In this document: in pieces, positions 41,043 to 50,225 of the stretch
Layout of the letters: each line of letters begins with the position of its first letter
Position numbering within the stretch: position 1 is the stretch's first letter
Assembly (NCBI GenBank): GCA_963782595.1
Contig: CAWAKJ010000003.1
Location: forward strand, 496,001-560,000
DNA: 64,000 nt
Direction: 5' to 3'
Source of the DNA: JAMQPK01 sp963782595
GTDB taxonomy: Bacteria; Acidobacteriota; Vicinamibacteria; Vicinamibacterales; JAMQPK01
Notes under the pieces: generated by a model
What the model saw: only the letters and a program-made list of their open reading frames with translations
Told to the model about the DNA's origin: nothing
Database searches by the model: none
Program-made: the position numbers and the translations under genes

Positions 41043-43652
41043 ATGAAGATCGTGGGGAGCGTCCTTCTGTCTGCAATGTGCATCTGCTCGATGGCAGACG
41101 TGCTCGCGGCTCAGGAGACGATCAACTACGGCACCATCAGCGGACGAGTCACCGATCCGCAGGGCGCCGTTGTGCCCGGCGCCAGCGTCAGCGCGAGGCG
41201 GATCGAAACGAACTTGACACGTACCACCGTCACCGACGCGGACGGGCGATTTCGGTTCCCGTATTTGCGCGTGGGAGGATACGAAATCACGGTTCGCATC
41301 GCCGGCTTTGCCGATGCGACGCAGGCGGTCACTGTGACCGTGGGGTCGGCATTCGAGCTTCCTGTCAGGCTCGTGCTGGCCGGACTCGACGCCTCCGTCA
41401 CGGTGAGGGGGCAGACCACCGTGCTCGAGTCGGCGCGCAGCCAGATTGCGGGCACGGTGCCGCAGGTGGAAGTGCGATCGTTTCCGATGAACGGCCGTCA
41501 ATTCCTGGATCTTGCACTGCTCGTTCCCGGCGTCTCACCGACCAACATCGGCAGCACGCAGTTGTTTGCCGAAACCTCGGCTGTGCCGGGACAGGGGATC
41601 TCGATCGGGAGCCAGCGGAACTTCTCGAACAGCTTCATCGTGGATGGCCTGTCGGCCAACGACGATGCGGCCGGCCTGAGCGGCATTCCGTACGGCGTCG
41701 ATGCTGTCGATCAGTTCCAGGTCGTCACTTCGGGAGGCCAGGCCGAACTGGGTCGGGCGCTTGGCGGATACATCAGCGTGGTCACCAAGAGCGGCACGAA
41801 CACGGCCCGCGGCGATCTGTATGGCTACTTCCGTGATGATGGGTTGAACGCCAGGAACGCGCTGTCCGGCAGAAAGCTGCCGATGAACCAGAGACAGTAC
41901 GGCGCCAGCATGGGAGGACCACTTGCGCGGAACCGGACGTTTTTCTTTTCGAATGTCGAGCAGCGCCGACTCGACCAAACCGGGCTTGCGATCATCTCAC
42001 AAGCCAACGTTGACGCAATCAATGCGAGATTGACCGCAACCGGATATCCCGGCTCGCTGGTCTCGACCGGCATTTATCCGAATCCGGTCAATTCGACGCA
42101 CTTTCTGGCGAAGCTCGATCATGAAGTGAACAGGCGCGATCAGTTCAGCGTGCGCTATTCGCTCTACGACGTCGCCTCCCGCAACTCGCGTGGCGCCGGG
42201 GCGTTGAACGCGCCGAGTGCCTCGTCGGGTCTCGACAATCTCGATCAGGCCATCGCGTTCAGCAACACGCTCGTGCTCTCGGACCGGACGGTCAACGAAA
42301 CGCGCATTCAGTTCGCGCACGGCGATCTGAAGGCGCTTCCAAGCGATCTGATCGGCCCTGCCGTCAGCATCGCCGGGGTGGCGTCGTTCGGAACGCTCTC
42401 GGGAAGCCCGCAGGGACGGCTCAACCGGATGTTTCAGGCCGTCAGCAACCTGTCGCATCAGGCTGGCGCGCATGCGCTGCGCGCGGGCGTCGACCTGATC
42501 CACAACGACGACCGGATTACGTACCCCCGATCGATTCGCGGCGCCTACACGTTCTCCTCGCTCGCGAACTTCCTGTCAGGTACCTACAACGCCTCGGGCT
42601 TCACTCAGACGTTCGGCGACACGGTCGTGTCGCAGAGCAATCCCAACGTCGGCATGTACGTGCAGGACGAGTGGAAGGTCAGTCCAATTCTGACCGTGAA
42701 CGCGGGACTCAGATACGATCTGCAGTTCCTCGAGACGATCAACACCGATCGGAACAACGTCTCGCCGAGGCTCGGATTTGCGTGGACGCCCACTGCATCT
42801 CGCAGGACCGTCGTGCGGGGCAGCGGAGGACTATTTTTCGACCGTGTCCCCCTGCGCGCGCTGGCCAACGCCCTCTTGTCGGCGGGCAATACGACCGATC
42901 TGAGCCAGCTTCGTCAAATCGGGATCAGCCTGTCGCCAACCCAGGCGGGCGCCCCGGTGTTTCCGAACATCCTGAGTGCCGCCGTTCCGTCCGTGACGCT
43001 CGTCAATCTGACGACGATGGATCGGGACCTTCAGAACGCCCACTCCACGCAAGCCAGCGTCGAGGTCGAGCACCAGGTCGGAGCGATGGGCACGGTGAGC
43101 GTCGGGTATCAATACGTGCGTGGCGACCAGCTGATCATTCAAATCAATCAGAACGTTCCGACTTGCGCGGCCGCGGGCACGAACAACGGTTGCCGCCCGA
43201 ATCCGGAATACGCGAACAACAGTCAGTATTCATCGGAAGCGGAGTCGAATTATCACGGCTTGCACGTCTCGTTCGTGCAGCGCCCTGCGGCGTGGGGGCA
43301 CTACCGTGTGTCGTACACCTTATCCAAGTCGATGAACAACGTCGGCGAGAACTTCTTCAGCTCGCCGATCGATCCGACCGACCTCTCCAAGGACTGGGGC
43401 CGCTCAGATGACGATCAGCGGCATCGGCTCGTCGTCAATGGCGCCGTCACACTGCCGTACGCGTTCGAGCTGAGCGGCGCCTTGCAGGCGTACTCGTCGC
43501 TGCCGTTCAACATCACCTCGGGCGTGACGACAATCCAGGGAACAGCGGGCCGCCCGATGGTCAACGGTGAGTTCATCGAGCGGAACGCCGGCGTTGGCAG
43601 CGATTTCTTGAGCCTCAGTGCCCGGGTGAGCCGGCCTGTTCCGGGTGACTGA
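41043..43652 (+). CDS. TonB-dependent receptor, Oar-like, main part (frameshifted before the last strands)
   Basis: 869 residues up to an in-frame stop. The signal peptide is MKIVGSVLLSAMCICSMADV; a carboxypeptidase-regulatory domain (ISGRVTDPQGAVVPGASVSA) at about 30-115 precedes a plug (SIGSQRNFSNSFIVDGLSAN) and barrel. Barrel markers include RDQFSVRYSLYDV and VGMYVQDEWKVSPILTVNAG. Near 43641-43646 the frame is lost: after SLSARVSRPVP the expected continuation VTDRVELEGIVEAFNLTNRR lies in the +1 frame and runs to 43833. The gene has GGAGG before its ATG. Either one base too many in the assembly or a real disabling mutation would explain it. Without the last 60 residues the barrel could not close. 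Confidence 0.88.
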   Translation: MKIVGSVLLSAMCICSMADVLAAQETINYGTISGRVTDPQGAVVPGASVSARRIETNLTRTTVTDADGRFRFPYLRVGGYEITVRIAGFADATQAVTVTVGSAFELPVRLVLAGLDASVTVRGQTTVLESARSQIAGTVPQVEVRSFPMNGRQFLDLALLVPGVSPTNIGSTQLFAETSAVPGQGISIGSQRNFSNSFIVDGLSANDDAAGLSGIPYGVDAVDQFQVVTSGGQAELGRALGGYISVVTKSGTNTARGDLYGYFRDDGLNARNALSGRKLPMNQRQYGASMGGPLARNRTFFFSNVEQRRLDQTGLAIISQANVDAINARLTATGYPGSLVSTGIYPNPVNSTHFLAKLDHEVNRRDQFSVRYSLYDVASRNSRGAGALNAPSASSGLDNLDQAIAFSNTLVLSDRTVNETRIQFAHGDLKALPSDLIGPAVSIAGVASFGTLSGSPQGRLNRMFQAVSNLSHQAGAHALRAGVDLIHNDDRITYPRSIRGAYTFSSLANFLSGTYNASGFTQTFGDTVVSQSNPNVGMYVQDEWKVSPILTVNAGLRYDLQFLETINTDRNNVSPRLGFAWTPTASRRTVVRGSGGLFFDRVPLRALANALLSAGNTTDLSQLRQIGISLSPTQAGAPVFPNILSAAVPSVTLVNLTTMDRDLQNAHSTQASVEVEHQVGAMGTVSVGYQYVRGDQLIIQINQNVPTCAAAGTNNGCRPNPEYANNSQYSSEAESNYHGLHVSFVQRPAAWGHYRVSYTLSKSMNNVGENFFSSPIDPTDLSKDWGRSDDDQRHRLVVNGAVTLPYAFELSGALQAYSSLPFNITSGVTTIQGTAGRPMVNGEFIERNAGVGSDFLSLSARVSRPVPGD

Positions 43653-43833
43653 TCGCGTCGAGCTGGAGGGGATCGTCGAAGCGTTCAACCTGACCAACCG
43701 GCGCAATGTCATCACGCGCAATGCGAATTTCGGCCCGGGTGCTTACCCCTCCGGCCCGTCGCCGAACTTCGGCGAGGTGACGGCCGTCGGTGATTCGCGG
43801 ACCGTCCAGCTTGGCTTCAGATTGAGGTTCTAG
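43645..43833 (+). pseudogene. C-terminal remainder of the frameshifted TonB-dependent receptor
   Basis: About 60 residues (VELEGIVEAFNLTNRRNVIT, then NANFGPGAY and QLGFRLRF) make the final barrel strands of the receptor at 41043, ending in the terminal Phe signal. It lacks its own ribosome-binding site and signal peptide, so it is not an independent gene. One +1 shift at about 43643 restores a single receptor of about 929 residues. Confidence 0.85.
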
Positions 43834-43923
43834 AAACCAATCCGACGGGCCCGTTCGGCCGTAATACTGCCGTGGGAGAGCTAAAGGTGGTCGAACTTGC
43901 CGTTGGTCCGCGTTTCTGATGTG

Positions 43924-46230
43924 ATGACGGGCACCTTGGGACAAGTCGCGACCGCTGCACTTCTTTTGACGTTGGCGTTCAGCTCGGTTGTCCGCGCGCA
44001 GACGCTCGCGCATGGCCGCATCGCAGGCACAGCCACCGATACGACGGGCGGAGCGCTGTCGGGCGTCACTGTGGAGTTGCGCGCCCGCGGCGCCGTGGCC
44101 GCGATGACGCAGACCGATCGTGCCGGCCGGTTTCAGTTCAACGCCGTTGAAGCCGGCGAGTTCGAGGTGGCATTCAGCCTGATCAATTTCGCGTCCCACG
44201 TGCGTCAGGGAGTCCGGCCACAGGCCGGCCAGACGATTACCCTCGATGTCATTCTCCAGCTGACGTTGAGCGCCGACGTCACGGTGACCGGACGCCGCAC
44301 CTTTACCAATCTCGCGGACGTGAGCAATCCCGCCGAGAACCTGATCGGCATTGCCGATGCCGCCAGCGTCGGCGCTATCACCGCACGTCAACTCGAGAAT
44401 CGGCCCGTCATGCGTGCAGGCGAGGTGCTCGAGACGGTGCCCGGGCTCATCATCAGCCAGCACAGCGGGGAAGGGAAGGCCAACCAATATTACCTGCGGG
44501 GTTTCAATCTCGATCACGGCACCGACTTCAGCACGATGATTGCCGGAATTCCCGTGAACATGCCGACCCATGCCCACGGACACGGATATACCGACGCGAA
44601 CTTCCTGATTCCCGAGCTCGTCAGCGGCGTGCAGTTCAAGAAGGGGCCGTACTACGCCGATGAGGGCGACTTTTCAGCCGCCGGGTCGGTGAACGTGAAT
44701 TACGTCAGCGTGCTCGAGGCCCCGATCGTATCGCTGAGCACCGGCGCTCAGGGATGGAACCGCCTGATGGCTGCCGCGTCGCCGGAGTTCGCGGGTGGCC
44801 ATCTGCTCGGGGTGATCGAGTTGAATCACAACGACGGCGCCTGGGCGCTCGAGGACAATTACCGCAAGGTGAACGGCATCGTTCGCTACAGCCGGGGTGC
44901 TGCGACCGACGGGATTGCCGTGACGGGGTTGTTCTATCGCGGCGACTGGAATTCAACCGATCAGGTTCCGCGTCGCGCAATCGCATCGGGCGCCGTGCCC
45001 CGGTTCGGGCATATCGATCCGACCAACGGTGGCGCGACTCATCGGTACAGTCTGTCGGCCGATGGCCAGTGGGCCAACCTGAACAGCGTGACCAGGGCCA
45101 ATGCGTACTTCGTCGACTACGCGCTGAATCTTTTTTCCAACTTCACGTACTTTCTCGACGACCCCGTGCGCGGGGATCAGTTCGAGCAGGAGGATCGGCG
45201 AAAGGTGACGGGCGGGCGGCTGACGCACCGCCGGCTCGGCCGCGTGGGTACGCGTGTGATGGAGAATCTCGTGGGTGTACAAGTCCGCCGGGATGATATC
45301 GGCGCCATCGGCCTGTATCGCACCCAGCACCGCGCAAGGTTTGCGACGGCGCGAGAGGACCGCATCGCTCAGAGCTCCGTCGGATTGTTCGCCCAGAATC
45401 AGTATCAGTGGCATCCGATGCTCCGCACGACGCTGGGACTGCGCGGCGACGTGTACCGCTTCAACGTTCGCACTCATGAGCCGGAGACGCGCGCACTCGC
45501 GAGCCCGAAGTTGTCGGTGGTGCTTGCCCCGTGGAGGGGAACTGAACTGTATGTGAACGCGGGATATGGATTTCACAGCAACGACGCGCGCGGTGTGCTG
45601 GTCGAGGGCAGTACTCCGCTCGTGCGCGCGCGTGGCGCCGAAATCGGCGTCCGGACCGTCAAGATCCCCCACATGCAGAGCACGGTGTCGGCGTGGCAGT
45701 TGGACATCGATTCCGAGCTTGTATTTGTCGGCGACGCCGGCACGACAGAGGCAAGCCGGCCGAGCCGTCGCGTCGGCGTGGAATGGGCCACCTATGCAAG
45801 CCCGCGCCCGTGGTTGTCGCTGGATGGCGATGTGGCGGTATCGGGCGCGAAGTTTACCGATGTGGACCCGGCAGGGAATCGGATCCCCGGATCGGTGCGG
45901 GCGGTCGTCTCGCTTGGGGCTTCGCTGCATGAGCTGAAGCGCATGTCGGGCAGCATCCGCCTTCGATACTTTGGCCCGCGACCGCTCGTCGAAGACGACA
46001 GCGTGCGGTCGAGCGCGACAACACTCGTCAACGGGCAGATCAGCTATCGCTTACGTCCTCACTCGCGCCTTGTTGTCGAGCTGTTCAACCTGCTCGACCA
46101 AACCGCAAGCGACATCGACTACTTCTACACATCCCGCCTTTCCGGCGAGCCTGCCGACGGCATTGATGACGTTCACACCCATCCGGCATTGCCGCGGGCA
46201 GCACGCGTGACGTTGCAGATCGGTTTTTAA
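43924..46230 (+). CDS. TonB-dependent receptor with carboxypeptidase-regulatory domain
   Basis: A 768-residue outer-membrane receptor. The signal peptide (TAALLLTLAFSSVVRAQ) precedes a regulatory beta domain (GRIAGTATDTTGGALSGVTV) at about 30-115. The plug contains NRPVMRAGEVLETVPGLIIS-type sequence followed by QHSGEGKANQYYLRGFNLDH and a His-rich stretch NMPTHAHGHGYTDANF. The barrel ends RVTLQIGF. It is shorter than the Oar-type receptors and resembles siderophore/metallophore or vitamin receptors. The HAHGHGY plug segment suggests metal-related cargo. Start is uncertain (ATG 43924, GTG 43921 or TTG 43897); none has a good Shine-Dalgarno. It follows the frameshifted receptor by 90 bp. Confidence 0.88.
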   Translation: MTGTLGQVATAALLLTLAFSSVVRAQTLAHGRIAGTATDTTGGALSGVTVELRARGAVAAMTQTDRAGRFQFNAVEAGEFEVAFSLINFASHVRQGVRPQAGQTITLDVILQLTLSADVTVTGRRTFTNLADVSNPAENLIGIADAASVGAITARQLENRPVMRAGEVLETVPGLIISQHSGEGKANQYYLRGFNLDHGTDFSTMIAGIPVNMPTHAHGHGYTDANFLIPELVSGVQFKKGPYYADEGDFSAAGSVNVNYVSVLEAPIVSLSTGAQGWNRLMAAASPEFAGGHLLGVIELNHNDGAWALEDNYRKVNGIVRYSRGAATDGIAVTGLFYRGDWNSTDQVPRRAIASGAVPRFGHIDPTNGGATHRYSLSADGQWANLNSVTRANAYFVDYALNLFSNFTYFLDDPVRGDQFEQEDRRKVTGGRLTHRRLGRVGTRVMENLVGVQVRRDDIGAIGLYRTQHRARFATAREDRIAQSSVGLFAQNQYQWHPMLRTTLGLRGDVYRFNVRTHEPETRALASPKLSVVLAPWRGTELYVNAGYGFHSNDARGVLVEGSTPLVRARGAEIGVRTVKIPHMQSTVSAWQLDIDSELVFVGDAGTTEASRPSRRVGVEWATYASPRPWLSLDGDVAVSGAKFTDVDPAGNRIPGSVRAVVSLGASLHELKRMSGSIRLRYFGPRPLVEDDSVRSSATTLVNGQISYRLRPHSRLVVELFNLLDQTASDIDYFYTSRLSGEPADGIDDVHTHPALPRAARVTLQIGF

Positions 46231-46254
46231 GGGCAATAGCGGACGTCTAATCGC

Positions 46255-46308
46255 CGTTGTTTGACGCAGAGCCGCAGAGCCCGCGGGCCTTCGTGTTCGA
46301 CGCTTGTG
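46255..46308. repeat. half-copy of the 9-nt-type repeat between convergent genes
   Basis: GACGCAGAGCCGCAGAGCC (46263-46281) resembles the left arm at 16100 (GACGCAGAGGCGCAAAG), and CTTCGTGTTCGACGC follows. It fills the gap between the receptor stop and the nucleotidyltransferase stop. Confidence 0.5.
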
Positions 46309-47106
46309 CTACTCGCCGATGGCTCTCGTCCAGATGTCGATTTCTTCCGGCGTCATCGTGCCCAGCGGCACCAGCCGCGCGTCGACGTAGTGCCACCGCT
46401 CGACGTCGGCGAGATACTGCGCACGAGAGAGCAGCGTCCCCCGGCACAGCCGGATGCCTTCGTCTGCCTTCGGCTCGTGCTTCGCCCGCTCGAGCAGCGT
46501 GTCGATGACGGCCTGTGGGGCCGGGTCGTTCGGATACACATAGGGAAACAGCACCAGGTGCGCCAGCAGCACACGCCAGTGCTCGCCGAACCGCGCCAGC
46601 AGTCTGGGCCAGTTGATGTCCTTCTGCCGTGCGCGGATGAGGTGCAGCACGTCGGCGCCGTCGAAACGCTCGCGCTCCATCAGGAACGCCTTCGACCAGA
46701 TCATCTCCTCGACGGGCATCAGCCGCACCGGGAATCCGAGCGACTCGTCTCGCATCGCGTTGGCAAACCACTCGTCGTCCACTTCAGCGACGCCGTTGCC
46801 GCCTGAAAAGATCAGGTCGACGAAAAATTCCCGCTGACGCCCTCCGAACGCCTTTCCCAGCCAATGCGGGTAGGTGAGCTCGGTCGTGATGCCTACCTCG
46901 GCGAGTGCTCGAGTCGCACGGTCCCAGTCGTCACGGTAGATGAAGAGATCAAGATCCTTCGTATCCCGCCCGATACCGGTGTAGTGAACGAAGGCGTAGG
47001 CTCCTCCGACCAGGAAATCGATGTCATGGTCCTGGAAGACCTGAATGACCCTCTTGTAGAAATCCGAGGCGTGTCGGCTGGGGGCTTCGACAGTAGTTGG
47101 CGTCAC
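46309..47106 (-). CDS. nucleotidyltransferase-fold protein
   Basis: A 265-residue protein starting at GTG. The nucleotidyltransferase core is IDFLVGGAYAFVHYTG followed by RDTKDLDLFIYRDDW, matching the GG...DxD pattern of the NTP_transf_5 / AbiEii-like group, with a third acid likely in FFVDLIFSGGNG. The remainder is helical. Substrates of these proteins are mostly unknown; some are toxin halves, but no antitoxin gene adjoins. It is divergent from a metallophosphoesterase and DUF72 gene pair. The neighbourhood gives no clear pathway. Confidence 0.72.
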   Translation of the reverse strand: MTPTTVEAPSRHASDFYKRVIQVFQDHDIDFLVGGAYAFVHYTGIGRDTKDLDLFIYRDDWDRATRALAEVGITTELTYPHWLGKAFGGRQREFFVDLIFSGGNGVAEVDDEWFANAMRDESLGFPVRLMPVEEMIWSKAFLMERERFDGADVLHLIRARQKDINWPRLLARFGEHWRVLLAHLVLFPYVYPNDPAPQAVIDTLLERAKHEPKADEGIRLCRGTLLSRAQYLADVERWHYVDARLVPLGTMTPEEIDIWTRAIGE

Positions 47107-47164
47107 GCTCTAACAAAGGCAAGAGAGATGCCATGAGGGCACGTATGTTGCTGTATTAAACAGT

Positions 47165-47875
47165 GTGCGAGTCGCGGCCACCGCCGATCTGCATTTCGGC
47201 AAATCGTCTGCGGGCGTGCTGCAGCCATTGTTGTCGCAGATTGCGACAGGCGCCGATGTGCTGGTGCTGGCGGGGGATATCACCGACTATGGCACCGCTG
47301 ACGAAGCTCGCCATTTCGTGAAGGATCTTTCGGTGTCGGTCAGGATTCCGATCGTCGCCGTGCTCGGGAATCACGATTTCGAGGCCGGTGCCGAACAGGA
47401 GATCCGCCAGATTCTGGTCGATCACGGAGTCTGCGTGCTGGATGGCGACACCTGCGAGGTGCAGGGTGTGGGGTTTGCGGGAGTGAAAGGCTTCGCTGGC
47501 GGCTTCGGACGCCGCGCGTTGGGCCCTTGGGGCGAGCCGATTACCAAGCAATTCGTGCACGAGGCCGTCAACGAAGCGCTGAAGCTCGAGTCGGCGCTTG
47601 CGCGCCTTCGCACGGACAAGAAGATCGTCGTCATGCACTACGCTCCCGTCCAGGCCACCGTCGAAGGTGAGCCGTGCGAGATCTATCCGTATCTCGGCTC
47701 GTCGCGCCTCGAGGAGCCAATCGGGCGGTATGGCGTCACGGCCGTCGTGCACGGTCACGCACACAACGGCAGGCTGGAAGGACGCACCTCGACCGACGTC
47801 CCGGTCTACAACGTCTCGTACCCCTTGATGCGCAGACTGACTCCTGAGCAGCCGTTCCGGATTCTCGAACTGTGA
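47165..47875 (+). CDS. calcineurin-like metallophosphoesterase
   Basis: A 236-residue protein starting at GTG. The metal ligands of the fold are all visible: ADLHFGK (DxH), LAGDITDYG (GDxxD), VLGNHDFEAG (GNHD), VMHYAPVQAT (H) and VHGHAHNG (GHxH). It is a cytoplasmic phosphohydrolase of unknown substrate. Eight bases separate it from the DUF72 gene downstream, so they are co-transcribed. This association of metallophosphoesterase and DUF72 may point to nucleic-acid or nucleotide metabolism, but that is inference only. Confidence 0.9.
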   Translation: MRVAATADLHFGKSSAGVLQPLLSQIATGADVLVLAGDITDYGTADEARHFVKDLSVSVRIPIVAVLGNHDFEAGAEQEIRQILVDHGVCVLDGDTCEVQGVGFAGVKGFAGGFGRRALGPWGEPITKQFVHEAVNEALKLESALARLRTDKKIVVMHYAPVQATVEGEPCEIYPYLGSSRLEEPIGRYGVTAVVHGHAHNGRLEGRTSTDVPVYNVSYPLMRRLTPEQPFRILEL

Positions 47876-47882
47876 GGATGCG

Positions 47883-48623
47883 ATGGCACGCGCGGCAGCC
47901 TTTCGAATCGGCTGCTCGGGCTGGCAATACCGGCATTGGAAGGGATCGTTCTACCCAGAGCCTTTGCGCTCGCGCGACTGGCTCGAGTACTACGCGGCGC
48001 ATTTCGATACCGTCGAAGTGAACAGCAGCTTCTATCGGCTTCCAGCGGACGCCGTATTCGACAGCTGGCGGTCGCGAACACCGCGGGACTTCCTGTTTTC
48101 CGTCAAGGCGAGCCGCTTCTTGACCCACATGAAAAAGCTGAAGGAACCCAGGGAGCCGCTGGAACGTCTGTTCTCGCGGGTGTTCGAGCTCGGGGGCAAG
48201 CTGGGCCCCGTGCTGTATCAGCTCCCCAGGCAGATGCCGAAAGACATCGGGCGGCTCGCCCGATTTCTGGAGCTGCTGCCGCCCAGGGTGAAGCACGCGA
48301 TCGAGTTCCGGAACCCGGAGTGGTACAAGGACGAGGTGATACGGCTGCTCCGCAAGCACAACGTCGCGTTGTGCCTGCACGACATGTCCGGTTCGGCTAC
48401 TCCGCGGCTGTTGACCTCGCGATTTACCTACATTCGTTTCCATGGCGCCAGCGGCCGATACGACGGCGCGTATCCGCAGGAGACGCTCGAAGACTGGGCG
48501 AGGTGGCTCGCCAGGACCAATTACCCGGCGTTCGCATACTTCAATAACGACATCGGCGGCCACGCGCCCCGCGACGCCAGACGGCTGATTGAGCTGCTGA
48601 CTCCCCGCGTTCGTGTGTCGTAA
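47883..48623 (+). CDS. DUF72 domain protein
   Basis: A 246-residue TIM-barrel-like DUF72 (YecE) protein: RIGCSGWQYRHWKGSFYPEP at the N-terminus, EVNSSFYRLPADAVFDSWRS, FLFSVKASRFLTHMKKLKEP, VLYQLPRQMPKDIGRLARFL and the closing YAYFNNDI-like FAYFNNDIGGHAPRDARRL. Biochemical function is not established for the family; conserved Glu/Asp/His residues suggest an endonuclease IV-related metal site. The start ATG follows the metallophosphoesterase stop by 7 bp. Confidence 0.93.
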   Translation: MARAAAFRIGCSGWQYRHWKGSFYPEPLRSRDWLEYYAAHFDTVEVNSSFYRLPADAVFDSWRSRTPRDFLFSVKASRFLTHMKKLKEPREPLERLFSRVFELGGKLGPVLYQLPRQMPKDIGRLARFLELLPPRVKHAIEFRNPEWYKDEVIRLLRKHNVALCLHDMSGSATPRLLTSRFTYIRFHGASGRYDGAYPQETLEDWARWLARTNYPAFAYFNNDIGGHAPRDARRLIELLTPRVRVS

Positions 48624-48756
48624 GAATTTACGTAATGAGTAAGGTCGGTTCCGCCTCAGGTCCAATAAATCGAAAGATTTCGCAATGGTCCGGTGATTGC
48701 ACGAATCTCTCACCTTGAAACCCGGGATTCGTTAAACTCTCTTGCGGAGGCTGCTC
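48624..48756. other. intergenic region upstream of the CHRD gene
   Basis: AT-rich for this DNA, with the GGAGG Shine-Dalgarno of the next gene at the right end. A promoter is expected here, but no convincing pair of -35 and -10 boxes could be picked. No repeat array is seen, unlike most gaps in the window. Confidence 0.35.
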
Positions 48757-49281
48757 ATGAAGCGTGTTGTGATGCTCGCCCTTGTGCTGATGGTTGGAAT
48801 TTCCTGCGACGATTCGCCGACGACTCCTTCGGACCCGAACGTCGCGCGATTTACCGCTATCTTATTGCCCGGTAATGAAGTGCCCGCGATCACCAACGCC
48901 GATGCGAGCGCGAGCGGGACGATGCAGTTGACGATGACCGTCACCCGTGACGCGGCGAATACGATTACTGGCGCAAACTATGATTTTGTCGTCAACATGA
49001 CGGGTTTCCCAGCCAATACAACTCTGACGGGCGCGCACATCCATGGTGGCGCGGCGGGTGTGAATTCTGGTGTGACCGTCAACCTGAACGTTGCGGCGGG
49101 TGAGTTTGTTCTGGGGAACGGACAGCTCACAATGACGAGAAATGGAATTACGGTGCCCGCCGCGACCGCAGCCGCAGTGGCCCAGGCGGTTTTCAACAAT
49201 CCTGCAGGCAACTACTTCAACGTGCACACGACGCTCAATACCGGCGGTGCCATACGCGGGCAGTTGTCGAAGGTGAATTAG
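48757..49281 (+). CDS. CHRD-domain protein, putative lipoprotein
   Basis: A 174-residue protein with an N-terminal hydrophobic segment ending VGISC (C17), a plausible but non-ideal lipobox. The CHRD domain follows: RFTAILLPGNEVPAITNADA, GTMQLTMTVTRD, TLTGAHIHGGAAGVNSG and the end NYFNVHTTLNTGGAIRGQL, which are the hallmark blocks. CHRD domains were first noted in chordin and occur in bacterial secreted proteins of unknown role. GGAGG is six bases before the ATG. Its stop overlaps that of the convergent DUF5777-like gene. Confidence 0.9.
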   Translation: MKRVVMLALVLMVGISCDDSPTTPSDPNVARFTAILLPGNEVPAITNADASASGTMQLTMTVTRDAANTITGANYDFVVNMTGFPANTTLTGAHIHGGAAGVNSGVTVNLNVAAGEFVLGNGQLTMTRNGITVPAATAAAVAQAVFNNPAGNYFNVHTTLNTGGAIRGQLSKVN

Positions 49282-50213
49282 TAGAACTTTCGGGAGATAT
49301 TGAACCCGAGGAACCAGTCCCTGTCGTTCGACGCGCCGCGTGCCATCTCGGCCATCGTCGTGCCGAGCCCGTTCGACACGTTCAGTTGGAAGACATGCCC
49401 GCGCAGCCGCTTCTCGATGCCAAACGTCTTCAGAGAGACGCCAGGCCGGAAGCCGCTCGCGCGGGGTGTCCACGATCCCACCAGATAGACGCTCGATAGC
49501 ACGCGCAGGCGGCTGCTCAGTCCCACCATCAGCGTGTTTGATTCGATGCCAGTCGCGAGGTCGGCGCATCCAAGGATGTCGTGGCCGTGCTCGACGTGCT
49601 CGAGGCAGCCGGCGGTGCTGTAGGTGTTCGAATGAAAGATGTATGTCGGCTGCAGGTAGAAAGCGACGCGGTCGCTGATGGTGCGGGACAGGAGTGGACC
49701 AACGGCGGTGGCGTAGGCGTTGTCCTCTGGCTCCACCACGTCGCCGCGGTGGAAGTTGTTCAGCCCCTCGATGCTCGCGACAATGTCCAGCGTAAACGGG
49801 ACCGACTCGCTGTGCCGCATCACATCGTACTGTCCAAAAAACTGAATCGTCTTGCCACTCGTGCGATAGATCCCCGCCTGAAGTCCCCGCATCACGCCGA
49901 ATCGGTACTCCAACCCGATGAGCGCGCCGTTATCCAGCCCGAAGAGGTTGCTGGCCAGCTGTCCGAAGTCGGGGTTGTTCAGCGTGCGTGTGAATCGATG
50001 GGTGATGCGGAACGCGCTCTGGTAACGAGGCAGCCGCAGCGTCGTCGGCAGATTGACGAGAGTAAAGTCCGGTTCGATCGGATTGGGCCTGCGATCCGCC
50101 AGGTCGCGAGGATCCGGTGGGCAGGGTACCTGTTCGGACCCGCAATCTTGTGCCGCCAGTGACGACGGCAGAAGAAGGAGGGCGGCAATGAGAGCTGCGA
50201 AAACGCGCTGCAC
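49278..50213 (-). CDS. DUF5777-like outer-membrane beta-barrel protein
   Basis: A 311-residue protein starting at GTG with a signal peptide (QRVFAALIAALLLLPSSLAA). The body is strand-rich (LRLPRYQSAFRITHRFTRTL, LIGLEYRFGVMRGLQAGIYR, VAFYLQPTYIFHSN, VYLVGSWTPRASGFRPGVSL) and ends in GFNISRKFY with a terminal aromatic residue, as in BAM substrates. The pattern fits DUF5777, a barrel family often encoded next to haem- or cytochrome-containing exported proteins. A 52-residue lipoprotein gene lies 12 bp upstream on the same strand and is probably co-transcribed. Function unknown. Confidence 0.72.
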   Translation of the reverse strand: MQRVFAALIAALLLLPSSLAAQDCGSEQVPCPPDPRDLADRRPNPIEPDFTLVNLPTTLRLPRYQSAFRITHRFTRTLNNPDFGQLASNLFGLDNGALIGLEYRFGVMRGLQAGIYRTSGKTIQFFGQYDVMRHSESVPFTLDIVASIEGLNNFHRGDVVEPEDNAYATAVGPLLSRTISDRVAFYLQPTYIFHSNTYSTAGCLEHVEHGHDILGCADLATGIESNTLMVGLSSRLRVLSSVYLVGSWTPRASGFRPGVSLKTFGIEKRLRGHVFQLNVSNGLGTTMAEMARGASNDRDWFLGFNISRKFY

Positions 50214-50225
50214 GCGATCTAAAGC

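Noticed and set aside
46309..47106. Nucleotidyltransferase as a toxin-antitoxin or abortive-infection system
   Set aside because: No partner antitoxin gene adjoins; neighbours are ordinary hydrolases, so a defence role is unsupported.
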